Shown here: positions 41,501-54,055 of the stretch, piece after piece
Layout: every line of letters begins with the position of its first letter
Numbering within the stretch: the stretch's first letter is position 1
DNA from: Protonemura montana
Lineage: Eukaryota; Arthropoda; Insecta; Plecoptera; Nemouridae
Direction: 5' to 3'
Assembly: GCA_947568835.1 (NCBI GenBank)
Contig: OX387604.1
Coordinates: 2,770,001 to 2,834,000 of the forward strand
DNA length: 64,000 bases
Made by a program: the position numbers and the translations under genes
The notes under the pieces: model-generated
What the model was told of the DNA's origin: nothing
What the model saw: only the letters and a program-made list of their open reading frames with translations
Databases searched by the model: none

Positions 41501-43133
41501 TTACCAGTTGGTAATTTGCATGAATGTGAAACACACAGAGGACGGGCTGGCGCTGCTCATGCAATTTATTGCAATTCACAAAACACATGGCAAATTGATT
41601 TTAAGCTTTTGTATGTTTCGTACGTGGGACGTAACAACTAGTGTTTTGTGTCCGAATTGTTTACGGTTTTGTTTGTGAGCGATCTAAATAAAAATACATC
41701 AACACAGGCAATGTACAATTTATAGGTAAATATCAGCTGGTTTAAATCAGCTGCTTGCAGATAATTATTTGATTTTTGATGTGAAAAGAGCCAAGGTAAT
41801 TTTTGAGACAGTTTCCCGAACGTGTCTACAGCTTAGCCGTTAGGGGTTGGACGTGAAGGTGAGTAGGTGTGGGTGGGAAGGTGAGGGGGGAGGGGGGGAA
41901 GGAGGAGTCGCCCACTCGCATGTATAGATGTCATTCAGATAAGTGTACGGAACTACCTAGAATTCGTGCTGGAATCTTATTCTGTACATCAACACGCCAC
42001 TTTATATATTTTTTTAACTAACTTCTTTGTGTTTAGCTCATTGTTTACAAGTCTATCTTATGTGTCCTTTTGTCTTTAAATTCATTATCTCAGCTCTCCT
42101 ACACCAATTAATTTCAGTTAAAAAGTACAGTCGATGTCGCACAAATTCGTTTTAGCAACTGAAAATGTCGCCATGAAATTGTATTATGTAAAGAATGAAG
42201 ATGGTTTCACAACTCGCAATTTTGTGTCCAATTTTTAAGTGCATGGAGCGTTAATTATATTTCTCTCAGAAACACCGTTGTTGATTCACGCGTTTTGATT
42301 TACAATTGCAAGATTTTCGCAAATATACAGAGTAGACATTTTTAATTTTCACTGAGAGAAAAGTGTAGGAGGGAAATGTTAGAGAGCGTTTTCCCGGGAC
42401 GCCCCGCAATGAATAATGCTGGCGTGAACCAGATTAATGCGCTGTTGTGCTTTCGAAAAACATTTTAGCTGATTAATTTCAATAGAAATGATTTTCCGTT
42501 TGGCGGCAGTTAGCCTGGGCTATCAAATAATATCTTCAGCGAATTCATCAAAGTATTTCATAGTAACGTATAAAATGCTCATAATAATTTACATCATATT
42601 TTATACGTTTTCTAATTCCGTTAGTTGCAAAGGAAATATTTTGAAAAATGTCATATAACATTTTTCTTGTCAATGCACACAGACGGTGCATAAGAGACGT
42701 TTTAAAAATATTAAGATGAATGCAAGGTCACTGGTATGGCAGATACTTGGGCATTCATGAGACATACCTAGCTGCATTTACCGTTATGAACACGCGGTTT
42801 AATAAAAAAGAAAAAAACACATGTAATTACCTACAAGATAAGCTAACTCGTGTACGAAATCAATTTAATTTCTAAAATATGTGATACGAAACAAGCAATA
42901 AATTATTATATTAAAAAAGATCACCCTCGCCCTAGGACTGAAGTTGACCTGGTTAGTTTGATACCCTAGATATAATGAGAAACTGGTTTGAAAATTAACG
43001 AACCCACTTAGGCAAATTCCGATTCGATCCGCTTATAGAAAACTCAATTTGATCGGTGTCATTCAGATGAGTTTTTCGAATAGGCAAATCCTAGAAGGGT
43101 GAAAATCGCTTCTGCCTGTCACTAGGAACGTAC

Positions 43134-43420
43134 CTGTCTTTTGATATCACTTAATGACATTGTTAGTGTACGCATGTTTTTGATTACGCATGCTAACTGC
43201 ATTCCTGTAGACCGATTCGCTAGACGAATTCGTTGAACTCTTTCACATCAATTCTTCGCACAAACACACAACCAAATCTCCACACACTCCAAATAAAGTC
43301 ACATTTAAACAAAAATCAAAAATGTTCGCCATTTCTATTTCGCAACGCGAAAAAAACGAATTTTTATCTTAAAATTATAAATTAATTTCGATTCGCAATA
43401 TTATTTTGAACACTGACTGA
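43134..43420 (-). other. Candidate noncoding first exon of Antp
   Basis: On the minus strand an initiator-like TCAGTCAGTG (43411-43420) lies about 40 bases downstream of a TATAAA box. About 285 bases later there is a consensus donor, AAGACAG followed by GTACGT. The stretch reads like an insect leader, with TGTG- and GTGCGA-type words. It contains several upstream ATGs, the first opening a 29-codon frame at 43243-43332. Drosophila Antp also has long noncoding leaders with upstream ATGs. Nothing here is proven; another minus-strand transcript is possible. Confidence 0.4.
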
Positions 43421-43454
43421 TTTATTCACGAAGAACAACTAAGAAAACACTGCA

Positions 43455-43460
43455 TTTATA
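43455..43460 (-). promoter_or_regulatory. TATA-box-like element upstream of candidate leader exon
   Basis: The minus strand reads GCGGCTATAAATGCAG here, a good TATA match in a GC-flanked context. The expected start 28-32 bases downstream falls near 43430. The best initiator (TCAGTC, A at 43418) is about 42 bases away, longer than ideal. Two other TCAGTG words lie upstream, near 43488 and 43525. The GAGAG cluster at 43891-43927 is about 450 bases upstream. Confidence 0.4.
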
Positions 43461-43890
43461 GCCGCAAAAAAACTTCGACACTCACACTGATGAAACGCAG
43501 ATAATAAAAATCCGTTGAATCTCACTGAACAAGCACGCACGAAAAAACCGTCACAATCCTAAACTTGAAGCTAAAAGTGTCACGAATCACGAAGAGTCCT
43601 CGTGGTCCAACTTCTGTCTCTGCTCAGATGGATAAGACTGCACGCGCTATGACCACCAGCACCCAATAGCAAGCAGTCCAGGTGCGCTCACCTACCTAGC
43701 GCTTTGCACGCACTGTACGCACTACGACACTGTCAAACGCACCAGCAAATGTCTGTATCTTGCTTCGAACGCAGCCATGTCAGAGTGCGTAGACGAAAAA
43801 GCTGTCAGCGATAGAAACATCAGTTCATCCCCCATCATCCCTTTCAGAACTAACACCACCCCGTAATCATAACTCACGCTGCACTCCGGT

Positions 43891-43927
43891 GCTCTCTGAC
43901 TCTCTCTCTCCCTCACTCTGTCTCGCT
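43891..43927 (-). promoter_or_regulatory. GAGA-factor-type repeat cluster
   Basis: The minus strand reads GAGACAGAGTGAGGGAGAGA and continues with GAGAGTCAGAGAG. More GAGAC words follow to about 43975. GAGA repeats bind GAF/Trl in insects and are typical of Hox promoters and Polycomb response elements. The position upstream of the TATA-like element fits a promoter-proximal role, but GA repeats also arise as simple sequence. Confidence 0.4.
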
Positions 43928-46059
43928 TGTGCACCCAGTTCGTTCTGGGGTCTCGCTTGCTCTTCCCGTCTCATTTCCTCGATATGACAGAGATAGCATC
44001 AGTATGCTCGCCACCAATAAGCATTCTATTTATTTAGCTGACGTCACGTTCATAAATGGCATCAGAAGCTCTGGTTAGAGATGCCTAAAATCTAAATCGT
44101 GGATTCTGTGCACAGGGGAAACGTTTTCCGCGCGATATTTACTTTCATTTAAGAGTTTAATGGATCTAAAATTACTTTCCAGTTCATTTTATATTTTATT
44201 TTGGTAATAATTGACGATAAAGCATATTTAGGCATCCAAAAACCAATCACTTATCAAAATAAAACAATTGAGTTTAAATTTACTTGATATTTATGAGTCT
44301 TTGCACGTGGGTACAAAAAGTTTGATTTAAAAGTGATCTTTCAAACACCCCCGCTTAGTTCTGTTAAAACGTGGCTCTATATTCTTTTTCACATGGATAC
44401 AATTTGAATAATTTCAAAATGTCACATGATTTATGACTAATAAAGAACTCTTTTGATTTTCGACACGAGAGTACCGTAGCTTTCCATCTGAGTTCACTTT
44501 CCGTGTCGTCCCTCCTACCACGGCGGCACCCCTGCACCCAGCACCCCCCCAAATCCCCCCCCCCCCCCCCCCACCCCTCCCACGGGCACTTTTGCTTTCA
44601 CGGACTTTGGGGTCGGGGACGCTCGCAGAGCTCAATGGGGAGGGGACGGGGGGACAACTATGACGCCCGGGATCAACTCAAACTTTAGCGCAAAACTTTT
44701 CAGGGGGCTCAAAATCGTGGAGTAAAACCAAGCGAGGATTTGTCGATGTTGTAATATCATAAAGAGTAAAGATATTAGGTATAGGTTGTGAGATCAAAAC
44801 CCAAATAGAACCTTTCGAATGAATCAATATTTAGATCAGAAATAAGCAAATTATTTTCAGGATTTTGCAATAGAATATCATTGAGCTACCACTAATTATT
44901 TTGTCATTTTAGTTTCGATGAAGTTGTCATAAGTCAATGCTTTACAGATCTGGAAGCAATTGTTCTAGAATATCATCAGATTTTATTGTAAACACATTTC
45001 CTGATCAGTTTGTCATATAGATCTATGCCACTTGAGTGTTGTTTTTGACTGAGGAGCGTGATTTCAAAGTAATTAGATGAGTGAGTAGAAGTGGGCCAGG
45101 GTTGTTTGAAGTTTTAGAGCTGAAGGTATCAGGTATATGGACGTTTAGCTAGGTACGATTCAAGATGGACGAGTGAGTGAGTGATGCTGGGTCTCATCCA
45201 GTCGACGAACAAAACCACACAGTTCGGTCCACCGCTGGGAGATTGATTTGTTCCATTCTCTCGCTCAGTGCTGGCATTTCGAGTGATACTATGAGAGAGG
45301 TAAATCTGACCGACCAGTCAACCACTGACATAGCTGATAAAAACCAACTGGAGAATATATCCAACTGAGTTCTACGTTTGACAGTTGAAAAGTTAGCAGT
45401 TTGATTGGTGTCAGAGGTGTCTAACGATTTATTCATGTCAAATTCAACAATACCAATATTATAATAGGTCGCTATGCGTAAATGGCGGGATGAAAAATGA
45501 TCTTTTAGACCCCGCCTCTATATAATAATGGATGCATTTTGAGAATTTGCTTTTGAAATGTTTGAAAAAATAGAAATATTTGCGTGGTTTTTATGTGTGT
45601 TATGTTCCTCTACTTACGGTTATATTTATGGCAGGATTTTTTAAATTATTCATTTTATTTAGCCTCAGGTTCTGGTGGTCAGAATATAAGCGCTTAATTT
45701 TTTCTCTTTAAGTAATGATTTTGTCTTGAAGAAATTGAACTGAGAACGTAAGTAATAGAAGAAGCTCACGCACCCCGTGTTGAAAAAGCAAAGAAGAAGA
45801 ATGCACTAGTGTGCTGCAGACAAAATAAATGAAGCAGGGTTGGTATATACGTAAGGGGGTGTTGTCGCCCAAAGCGTCTCATGCAGCAAATACAACACAA
45901 CCCCACAACAATTCGTCTTTTTCAATTCGAGAAATCAAATTAATTCCACATTGTTGATTCCTAATTGAAAAGTCCGACTCATTCTCTAGCGATAAATCAG
46001 TAGGAAATAAATCAACACATTTTCTAGAGGAGGAAAATGGTGTGCAAGCACGTTGGTTT

Positions 46060-46200
46060 TGAATGTCGGGAACAGAAGCAAGCCCGCCATCATTCGACGC
46101 ATGCGTCATGCCGTCAGCGTCGCTGAAATCCGAGCTCTGAAGGCGCGGCGTCGGCGTCGGCGTCGGGGTAGGATTGGGTAGCTCGCTAATGGCGGCATTA
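46060..46200. promoter_or_regulatory. CpG-rich block with GGCGTC repeats
   Basis: A local GC-rich block contains many CG dinucleotides, the palindrome GACGCATGCGTC (46098-46109) and about three and a half copies of GGCGTC (46145-46167). Its flank has GCCGCCATTA on the minus strand (near 46191-46200), resembling a Pleiohomeotic (GCCAT) word. A regulatory role is inference; the repeat part alone could be simple sequence. Confidence 0.3.
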
Positions 46201-46368
46201 ATGAATCACGTATGGCAAAGTTTCCACGGTTTCACCATATTTTTCAATGTTGTTTCGATTTCAACCTTTACGACACCGTTTCTATTTGCATTATTTGCAA
46301 TATGAATTTATTATAGGCACTAAAAAAAACTCTTAACATGTTTGTTTTTTCGGTGATAAGATTAACAG

Positions 46369-46407
46369 ACAGTATAACAGTTGTTATTAAAACAACTGTT
46401 ATACTGT
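46369..46407. repeat. Perfect 17-bp inverted repeat (hairpin)
   Basis: ACAGTATAACAGTTGTT is followed by a 5-base loop (ATTAA) and its exact reverse complement, AACAACTGTTATACTGT. The stem is AT-rich and perfect. It is shorter than an animal microRNA precursor. It could be a small palindrome, a relic of an inverted-repeat transposon end, or an extruded structure. Confidence 0.7.
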
Positions 46408-48011
46408 TGACAAAAATACCTTGCACGGCATAATAAAAATATGTGATAGCTTATAAACGATAGAAATGGATGTTGAGATGATTTTATTTATACCTTTTCA
46501 CTCGTATTCAGCGTACGCCAAATCAATACAGATTTAAACTTTAAAAATTATTTTCAAAAGAATGACGCGAAAATACTGCGATATTTTAAAAGTGCCCCAA
46601 ACACTACATGGATATTAAATTATCCAAAACGGTGCCCCCTTCCCCCTTCACCAATGGTTATACAGGAAAAGAAGGGGGGTCATCTCATAAACTCTCCTCA
46701 AAGCAACCGGCTCTAATGTTCTAATGTCCTAATCATGTCCTCGGATTTTGCTGACATCGCTACACAGAGCTGCTTAGAAGAACAGCTTTCAAAGCTAAGA
46801 TCTCCATTGAAACCCACCAACTGACGCATTAATATTCACCCGAAGTTATTAGCAATTGCTTTTATTAGTTTAAGAAGCCACTCCCTCGGCAGGTAGTACT
46901 TGTGATTTAATAACAAGATACCTCCGAAAGAAAGGTTTACAAGTTACAAGTATTCACATGTCTGTATAATATCTTCCATCTTCCAGCAACAATAAATCAG
47001 CTTTATTAAAGACCGTTAAAGATTTGGAAAGGTAACATCTTCATTTTCAAACACGAGTAGCATCATTTGTTAAACAAATGTAATGCCTTTTCTAAAGATG
47101 TATTTGAATAATAAAAAAATTAAAAAGCTTGCGATTATATTTGAAGCATGTCTCATTTATACCCCCTATGATCGTCCGATAAACCTTCTAAGTTTATCGA
47201 TATAATAATTGAACAATAAAAAAAAAAAAAGTAACCTATCAACAGTAAAAAAACTGCCAGAAATTCAAAATACAGAGCAGTTTGAAATGTTTTAGCGAAG
47301 CTAGCAAAGCTTTTTGCAAAATAGTGATCTGTTTAAAATTGAAATTTCTTTGATAGGTATGCATAGCCATCAGAGTGTACCGACAAAGATGCATTTTATT
47401 ATTAACCATGGATGTTTCGTTGACATTGTGCATACATTTACATCTATTATTAATCCAGTTGTAGATTTAAGCATTTTTGTCTGGTGCAGAAGAGTGAGGA
47501 TGGGAGGGGAAGTTTATTTAAAAATTGACATGGTTTCAGAGAGGGTTGAGGCCGGTTACCTCGAAAAGTATTACAGGCATGAATCTCTGAAAGTACGACA
47601 ATTCCATTATCAGGAGAAAAAGTGATAATAACCCCTTAAAGACCCACACAAAGATTGAAACAAAATCAAAACCACAGATTTTTGGAAAGTGCTTGTGTTT
47701 AACTGAATTGTGCAATGAATTGAATTAATTAATATGGTCATCACCGACAGCCAATGGCTTAGCGAGCGTTCTCAGAAATTTTTGGGTTTACGCTTACGTC
47801 CACCATTAAAAATAAAAAATTGAAATGAACCAAGAAAACCAACCACCGGTTAGAGAAAATTTCCCAAGATTCCCCAAAAATGTTTGGAACACACAAAGAC
47901 CACCAATAAAGAATTTGTACCAGATTCTTTCGCCTAAAATTCTACATTTTACGTGAGCCTTTCACCACGTTAAAAATAAGATTTACAAGAGAAACTAAAA
48001 GAAGCTTGCTT

Positions 48012-48052
48012 TGCCCGTCGCCTTCGTCGTCGTCGCCTTCGTCGTCGTCTTA
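48012..48052 (+). repeat. CGTCGT triplet repeat
   Basis: GCCTTCGTCGTCGTC occurs twice in a row, an interrupted TCG/CGT triplet array in a locally CpG-rich spot. Confidence 0.7.
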
Positions 48053-48808
48053 GTCTGGTATCGCGGCATCTACGCGTGCGCAATACGCTCTCAAATCAAA
48101 ACGAAAAGAATTTAACACGTGGTAACTGACATTCGGTGTGGAGTGTAGCCAAAAAGATCAGATAGCCAATCATTTATGGTGACTTATGGGAGAAGCTAAT
48201 ATATGATCGTGTCCCTAGGCTTCATAGGTGTAAGTTTCATATGGTTATTTATGTTCTTAAATGCGTTCAGGATGCGGTGTTGGACGAGAGTGCCGAGTGC
48301 AGGGGACTCTACGAGGTCCAGTTTTCAAATCATCAATCACACAATTCTTCAAAGTTCGTGTTTCTGTCCGGAAAAGCAATCGTTGGACATTTTTCTTGGT
48401 GTAACGCCGTGCTAGTCAGAGGTTTTTCCGCGGAAGTTTCATTTGGTGTTTTTTGAATGAAAGAGTTTCTGAATTTTGACAGAAACTATTTAAACTGAAT
48501 TGGGAATGTTATGTGACTTTTTTGAAGAAGTATTTTAAAGAAACTTTATTTAGAGCGATGAGATTTCAGAGTCAATTTAGTCAGTAATGATCTTCAAGAA
48601 TATATTGGTTGGTTTTAGCGTTGCTCGAATTTTATTCTGGCCAGTTATATTATTTTTTAAACTGTTTTTTTTTTCACCAGTTTGTATAAATACTGAAAGT
48701 GAGTATAAATTTATTACGCGAAATGATTCATAAGTTGAAATGGCGTTGAAGCTAAAGTCAAATAATAGCTGACATTTGTTATTCATGGTTCTGAGCTGGG
48801 AAACTGAG

Positions 48809-48883
48809 TGGAGGAGGTGGGGGTTTAAGGGGGGGTGGGGCTTTGGGGGGTGGGGGTGAAAATGATAAAGTGGTGGGGGGGAG
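48809..48883 (+). repeat. G-rich tract with multiple G4 motifs
   Basis: Repeated GGGGG runs with short spacers over about 75 bases. The proline-rich minus-strand frames here come from this composition and are not genes. Confidence 0.6.
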
Positions 48884-50520
48884 AGAATCATGTGATAAAT
48901 GAAAGTAAAAGCGGTAGACACAAACGGCGGCAAAAAGTGATTTAAAACGGAAAATTTCTTCTGGGACTTTTGTCTGGCGGGACTCAAAGTTCAGGAAATA
49001 GTTGGAGATAAATAACTTCACAGTCACAACACGACGCCAAAATCTATGGAACAACGCCGAGTTTTTTTTATAATTTCTTTATTTTTACTTACTCAACTTA
49101 ACTTTTTTTTTTTGCGTTTCGGAAAAATCTTGCGAAGAAATTTGATTTGTTGCGTTACCACGTGAACAAGCTTTACTGTGTATTTTTATTTTACTCCCGT
49201 ACCTATATACCTATTAAGTAATCAAGGAGCTCATCTAAGAAACATTTTGGGGTCAACTTACGACTTTTCCACACGCACGTTGACGCTTTGCAGTAATGGT
49301 CAAAGAAACTCACCTAGAACAAAGTAAAAACCCGGCTACAATTAGTTACATATCAAGATAAAATGATTAACTCTGCTAAAATATGTAATCATCGCCTTAC
49401 GGCCTCATATATCTCCAAATTAATTTTACAAAACACATGTTTTTGATCAAAGATGGACGTGGGACAAACGGACTGCATTTTTAGACGATAAAAAATGACT
49501 TCTCTTTTTACTGTAAAGAAATATTCAATCAATGATAATGCTATGTTAACAAATTCGCTGGTCATAAATTGTGCATGGAATCGCACCTATGTTTTATCGA
49601 TGTGAAGTGAATGGTTCTCGTTTATAGGGTGTGGAAAAGGTGACTCGGTGGTGCTAAACCTTCAACGACTGAAGTCCATGGGGCAGAATATGATCGATTG
49701 GAATGGAAATAATGTGTTCCGGTCTCCAGGCTGCTTCGTTCTTCTGAATAGTCCAGAATTAATCACCAGATGATCGTGCGATCAAGTTCCTGTGATCAGG
49801 ATCGTGAAACTGCGCGGTCAAGATGGTATACCGCCATTTTATATTCCATGACATATTTTTACTGCTACAAATCATTTTTTTGAACTCATACAACTCTTTT
49901 AGAACCGCAAGGAACTTCTAACTCGAATAGTATATATCGAAGCATGTAGAACTATTTCAGTTTAAAAGGTTCCATCCGCACAACGTCCACTTAATTGTTC
50001 AATTTATATTGCATAATTAAAATGGATTCTCCCACTTAGAAATAACAAAGAAATTGTCCTAAATTTAAGTGGAATATCAATTAAACCCAATTTATCAGTA
50101 ACAATTCAGAGGAATATACGATCTGTTAACTGTTTAAATATTTCACTTGCGGGCTTTTCAAACGTACCAAACTTGGAATTCATATTTACTGACCACTGTC
50201 TGCGGTAAGGTGAACCAATAAATAATAATATGCTTGTTTCTCACTATTCAACTATGTTATATACCTTGTTATAAACAGCAATGGAAACTACCTTTCAAAA
50301 TGTGATCAATTCAATGTCAATCACCATAGAGTTTATTAAAAACGAAAACCCCCAACGAAAAACGAAAAAATTGTCTCTGCCATTTCTCTGCCCGAAATCC
50401 CGATATCTTTATTTTGAAATCTGCTGCGGATGTTGGCTCCTGCAACTAATCTAACGAATCCGCCAGATGGGCCTTGCTTTTAGGTCCGCACGCGGTAGCT
50501 CCCTGCATGTCAATGCAGCC

Positions 50521-50559
50521 TGTCAGACTGTCAGACTGTCAGACTGTCAGACTGTCAGT
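50521..50559 (+). repeat. 8-bp tandem repeat (TGTCAGAC)n
   Basis: Almost five perfect head-to-tail copies of an 8-base unit; apparently a recent slippage array. Confidence 0.85.
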
Positions 50560-53500
50560 ACGAGAACCAGGTCTACGGCTTCAGAGGCTGCGCCCGAAAC
50601 GTGCCAACCCTGCGTGATTTATCACGCTTTTCTGGCAACTAGCGAAGTACAGACTCTCTCTTCATGGGCTGCATCTAAGCTGCATGTACACATAGGGCTT
50701 ACGCGCAATATCTTTACACGTGAACGCACTTTCATACGCAAAATGGAGAACGGAGATGGAATTAGGTTTTTATTTTTGTTATGTGACCTAAATTTTTTAT
50801 AAATAAAGTAGTATTTTCAATTAAAATGCGCTAAGTTGAGCTATTTCATGTTTGCATGCGATTTTTGCTATTTTTTCTTGCAAATTTTCACTTTGCTATA
50901 TTGGTTTAAATATATTTATATACTGATATATAAAAAATTTGAGAAAAATACTACCAATACTTGGTCAGAATTGTTAGTAAAATATAATCGTTCGTTTTTA
51001 TGTGGTTTTGGAAATATCGAGTGATGCCTTATAGTCAGCGAAGCAGATATTTAGTAGATATTTTTGCATGAACTGCTCGGATGCAAGGACATAAACTTAA
51101 AGAAGGTAAAGACAGTTGCGTTGCTGCCTGTAAAGGTTCGACTGAAAAAAGTGAATAGAATGCAAGCGAACATGTCACAGAGATCACTTCTACACAATCA
51201 AAGACGCAACTTTCGAAACATGGAAAGTCCATAGGGACTCTAGGCTTGTCATAAATAACACAATAATAATGCGGATCTATTTCAATGGTGACAAAAAGTA
51301 GAGTTTCTCTTTTTCGGGGTCTGTTATCTGTGAGAATTTCGACGTTGAAATTCTTTTCAAAGATTTGCGTCACCTAAACACGCGACCTTGGTGCTAGTTT
51401 CTTGTAAAAAGGGCGAGGGTGGTACTGCCCGGGGACAAAGTCAGGGCCTGGGCCCAGTGGCAAGCGACATCACAAACTTTCCCTGATTTCAAGATGTCTT
51501 TGTAGAGACTTAGCAGAGAAAAGGAACCAAAAACAGAGCTGCAATGTGAGAAATATGCTATTGTAATATACCTGCGGCATTCTTAGTCCCCCCCCCCCCC
51601 CCCGGCCCGCTCAAAGTAGCGACATTTTCTATTAGAATTTAAAAATTAAACTAATTTTTGTTGACTTTTTCTATGAATTAATTGATTGGGATTCATAATC
51701 ATTTAAAAAAAAATCACACACATAGCTTGTCCACATTCTACGAAAGGCTAGTCATCATTATTAGTATTGTTGAAAATATTTTTTATTTTTTTACATTTTT
51801 TTTCAGACAGGTATTGAGCAGCGTGTAATTTATTATTGTCCACGTTTAAATTTCAAAGTGATATAATGGCTCAATTACAATTCATTACAGTTATTACCCG
51901 TACGATCCTCGCAGCTCCCGAATTTGAAATATGGCCTTTAATTTCGCATTCACCATCGGCGCATGTTATGTACCAATAAAAAGTGACCGAGGATATCTAG
52001 CCAGTAACAACATTCCAATTACTCTTGCCAATTGCATATGACCAAGATAGAATGCCATTCGAATTTGATCAGAACACAAAAAAGGAACACGTCGCTTTAA
52101 TTTGTTTCAATTCTTATTGATAGAAACACAGTTGATGTGGTCATTTTTAATCATTTCGATGACGCTTTGTTTAGAAAAATGAAAACGAACATCTATGGGA
52201 TAGACATAATTTTAAGATCATAAAGAAAAATAATGCGAAAAATAGTAGCATCGAAATCTAAAACTGACAAATGATATTTTTTTCACCTAAAGTAAAGAGA
52301 CTTTTGGAAAATTAATTTCATTGAAGGAAATTTAAAAAGTGATGTATGGGTACTAATAAATACATCAGGGAGAACCCGACGACGCAGCGAGAGCGAAATG
52401 AGTCAGGGATTATGGCCGATATGCAAATTAATAAAAATGGCAAGCATAGTCATCAGTCTTCTGAGAACGACCCCTTCCCCATGCCACCCCTTACCCCCAG
52501 GTCACAAGCACGCCCGCACGAAAACATCCCCTCATTTAAATACCCTGCAGCGCAGGCCAGTAGGTACATGTTGGAGAGTAGAATTGGGAAAAATCATGTC
52601 ACCTATACGCTTTTACGTAGGTGACAATTTTCTGTCCACGGGGGTGAAACGTATTGAAGCAACTGTGTGTTTACTGCGATGTTATGGTGTAACATTATCG
52701 ACTATTTTTCATGAAAATTACACGTACAGTATAAAATGAGTAGAAAATACGCATATGTAGCGGTTTTGCTGTTTCCTTCAAAAGATGGGCTAGTTTTGAA
52801 GCGTTTTGTAAATGTACAGTGATAATAAAATTAGTTGTGGAAATAAAGCATGTGGTAATTAGTTGGGAGTTTACTCTTCCTCTAATTAATTGTCTGACTC
52901 TTAGAATATTTGAAGTCACCAATTATAATATTTAGAACAAACTGTCAGATGATTTTTTGTTCGAAAGATACGGATTCACACAATTAAATGAACGTAGCTA
53001 TCAATTTCACCGATCGGAAACATTTTTGGAAATTTATTTTTCTGTTTCCACCCTTAAATTAGAAAAAAAAACTGCCCAATTTGGTTCAATTGTGTCTTGT
53101 ATGCCAAAAATGGATTATAACAACAAACATAGAAATATGTTTATCTAGATTTCAGATAAAATATACTCCAGTTGTATCTATAATTCTTGTAATTGCACTT
53201 ATAGATATAGATACTTGTTTTCAGATACCCTAGAACTCAAATGTCACTCTTTCAAACAGCCAGGGATATGTTAGGAAGTACAGCAATGCTGCAGGGTGCC
53301 TATTTTCGGATGCTAAATATCTTGTATTAGTCTACAAATTGGCCGAGTCAACTTAAACTACTTTTTTAGAGTTGTTTACCGGGTAAACAATGAAAGGATG
53401 CATTAATTTTAACTCGAGGCCTAATGTTAAAGAATTACCTTAGAATATTGATCACATAAATAATAGCTGGACTCGTTTCCTGCACAGAAAATCTCCAAGG

Positions 53501-53963
53501 GAAATAAAAATCTAGCAAGTTTATTCTCGCCAAGAAAAGGTAGACTTGGCCGGAAAAGTAAGGAAGTGGAAAGTGGACATTGCTAACATGTGCTGATCTT
53601 TTTATGAACAGGGATGGACACAAAACCGAGATCAGTTGCTAGTAAAGAAGATCGTTTTTCTTAAGGGATTTTCCACTGTTATTGTACACTAGAGATACGA
53701 AATACACTTCCCCGTTTTTCCCACTTCCCCTTGCTCAGTAGCGAGTAGCGACCCCTGGTTTTCTGGCTCGATTGACTCGAAGCGTCACAACAATTAATCC
53801 AAGTTTACTTCGGAAACTTCAAATCCAACGATTTGTCACAAAAACATTCTTAAAAAGAAACTTTCCGAATATAAAGATGAAACTTTTGACAAGAGTGTTT
53901 CTCGTCAGAAATAAAGTACGGTTGAACAATTTGTTCTGTGTGTAAAGCATTTACATCCAGGTG

Positions 53964-54055
53964 GTTGGTGCTGTCGGGGCTGTTTGTGCTGTCGAGGCTG
54001 TCGGGGCTATTTAAGGGTTTGGGCTGTCGGTGCTGTCGGGGCTATTGGGAGCTGT
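53964..54055 (+). repeat. Degenerate 9-bp repeat (GTGCTGTCG/GGGCTGTCG)n
   Basis: Many variants of GGGCTGTCG and GTGCTGTCG occur in about 90 bases, interrupted by GGCTATTTAAGGG. It is an old, decayed tandem array. Confidence 0.7.

Larger units (their letters stand above)
25849..43133 (-). other. Antp: Putative Antp leader intron (about 17.3 kb)
   Basis: This interval lies between the inferred acceptor at 25849 and a candidate donor at 43133 (CAG followed by GTACGT on the minus strand). No protein gene was recognised. It contains the SINE cluster at 28.9-30.4 kb, the tandem duplication at 30.6-31.4 kb, a G4-type motif at 32487-32505, a TTA microsatellite at 34494-34518, C homopolymers at 34803-34816 and 36833-36851, a GC-rich block at 38405-38590 and GAGAG-type words near 38975-39035. 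Apart from these I see unique AT-rich DNA. The intron assignment depends on the promoter call near 43.4 kb. Confidence 0.4.

Noticed and set aside
46369-46407. Hairpin as a microRNA precursor
   Set aside because: The stem is only 17 bp with a 5-base loop, too short for an animal pre-miRNA, and it does not match the Hox microRNAs mir-10, mir-993 or iab-4 as I know them.
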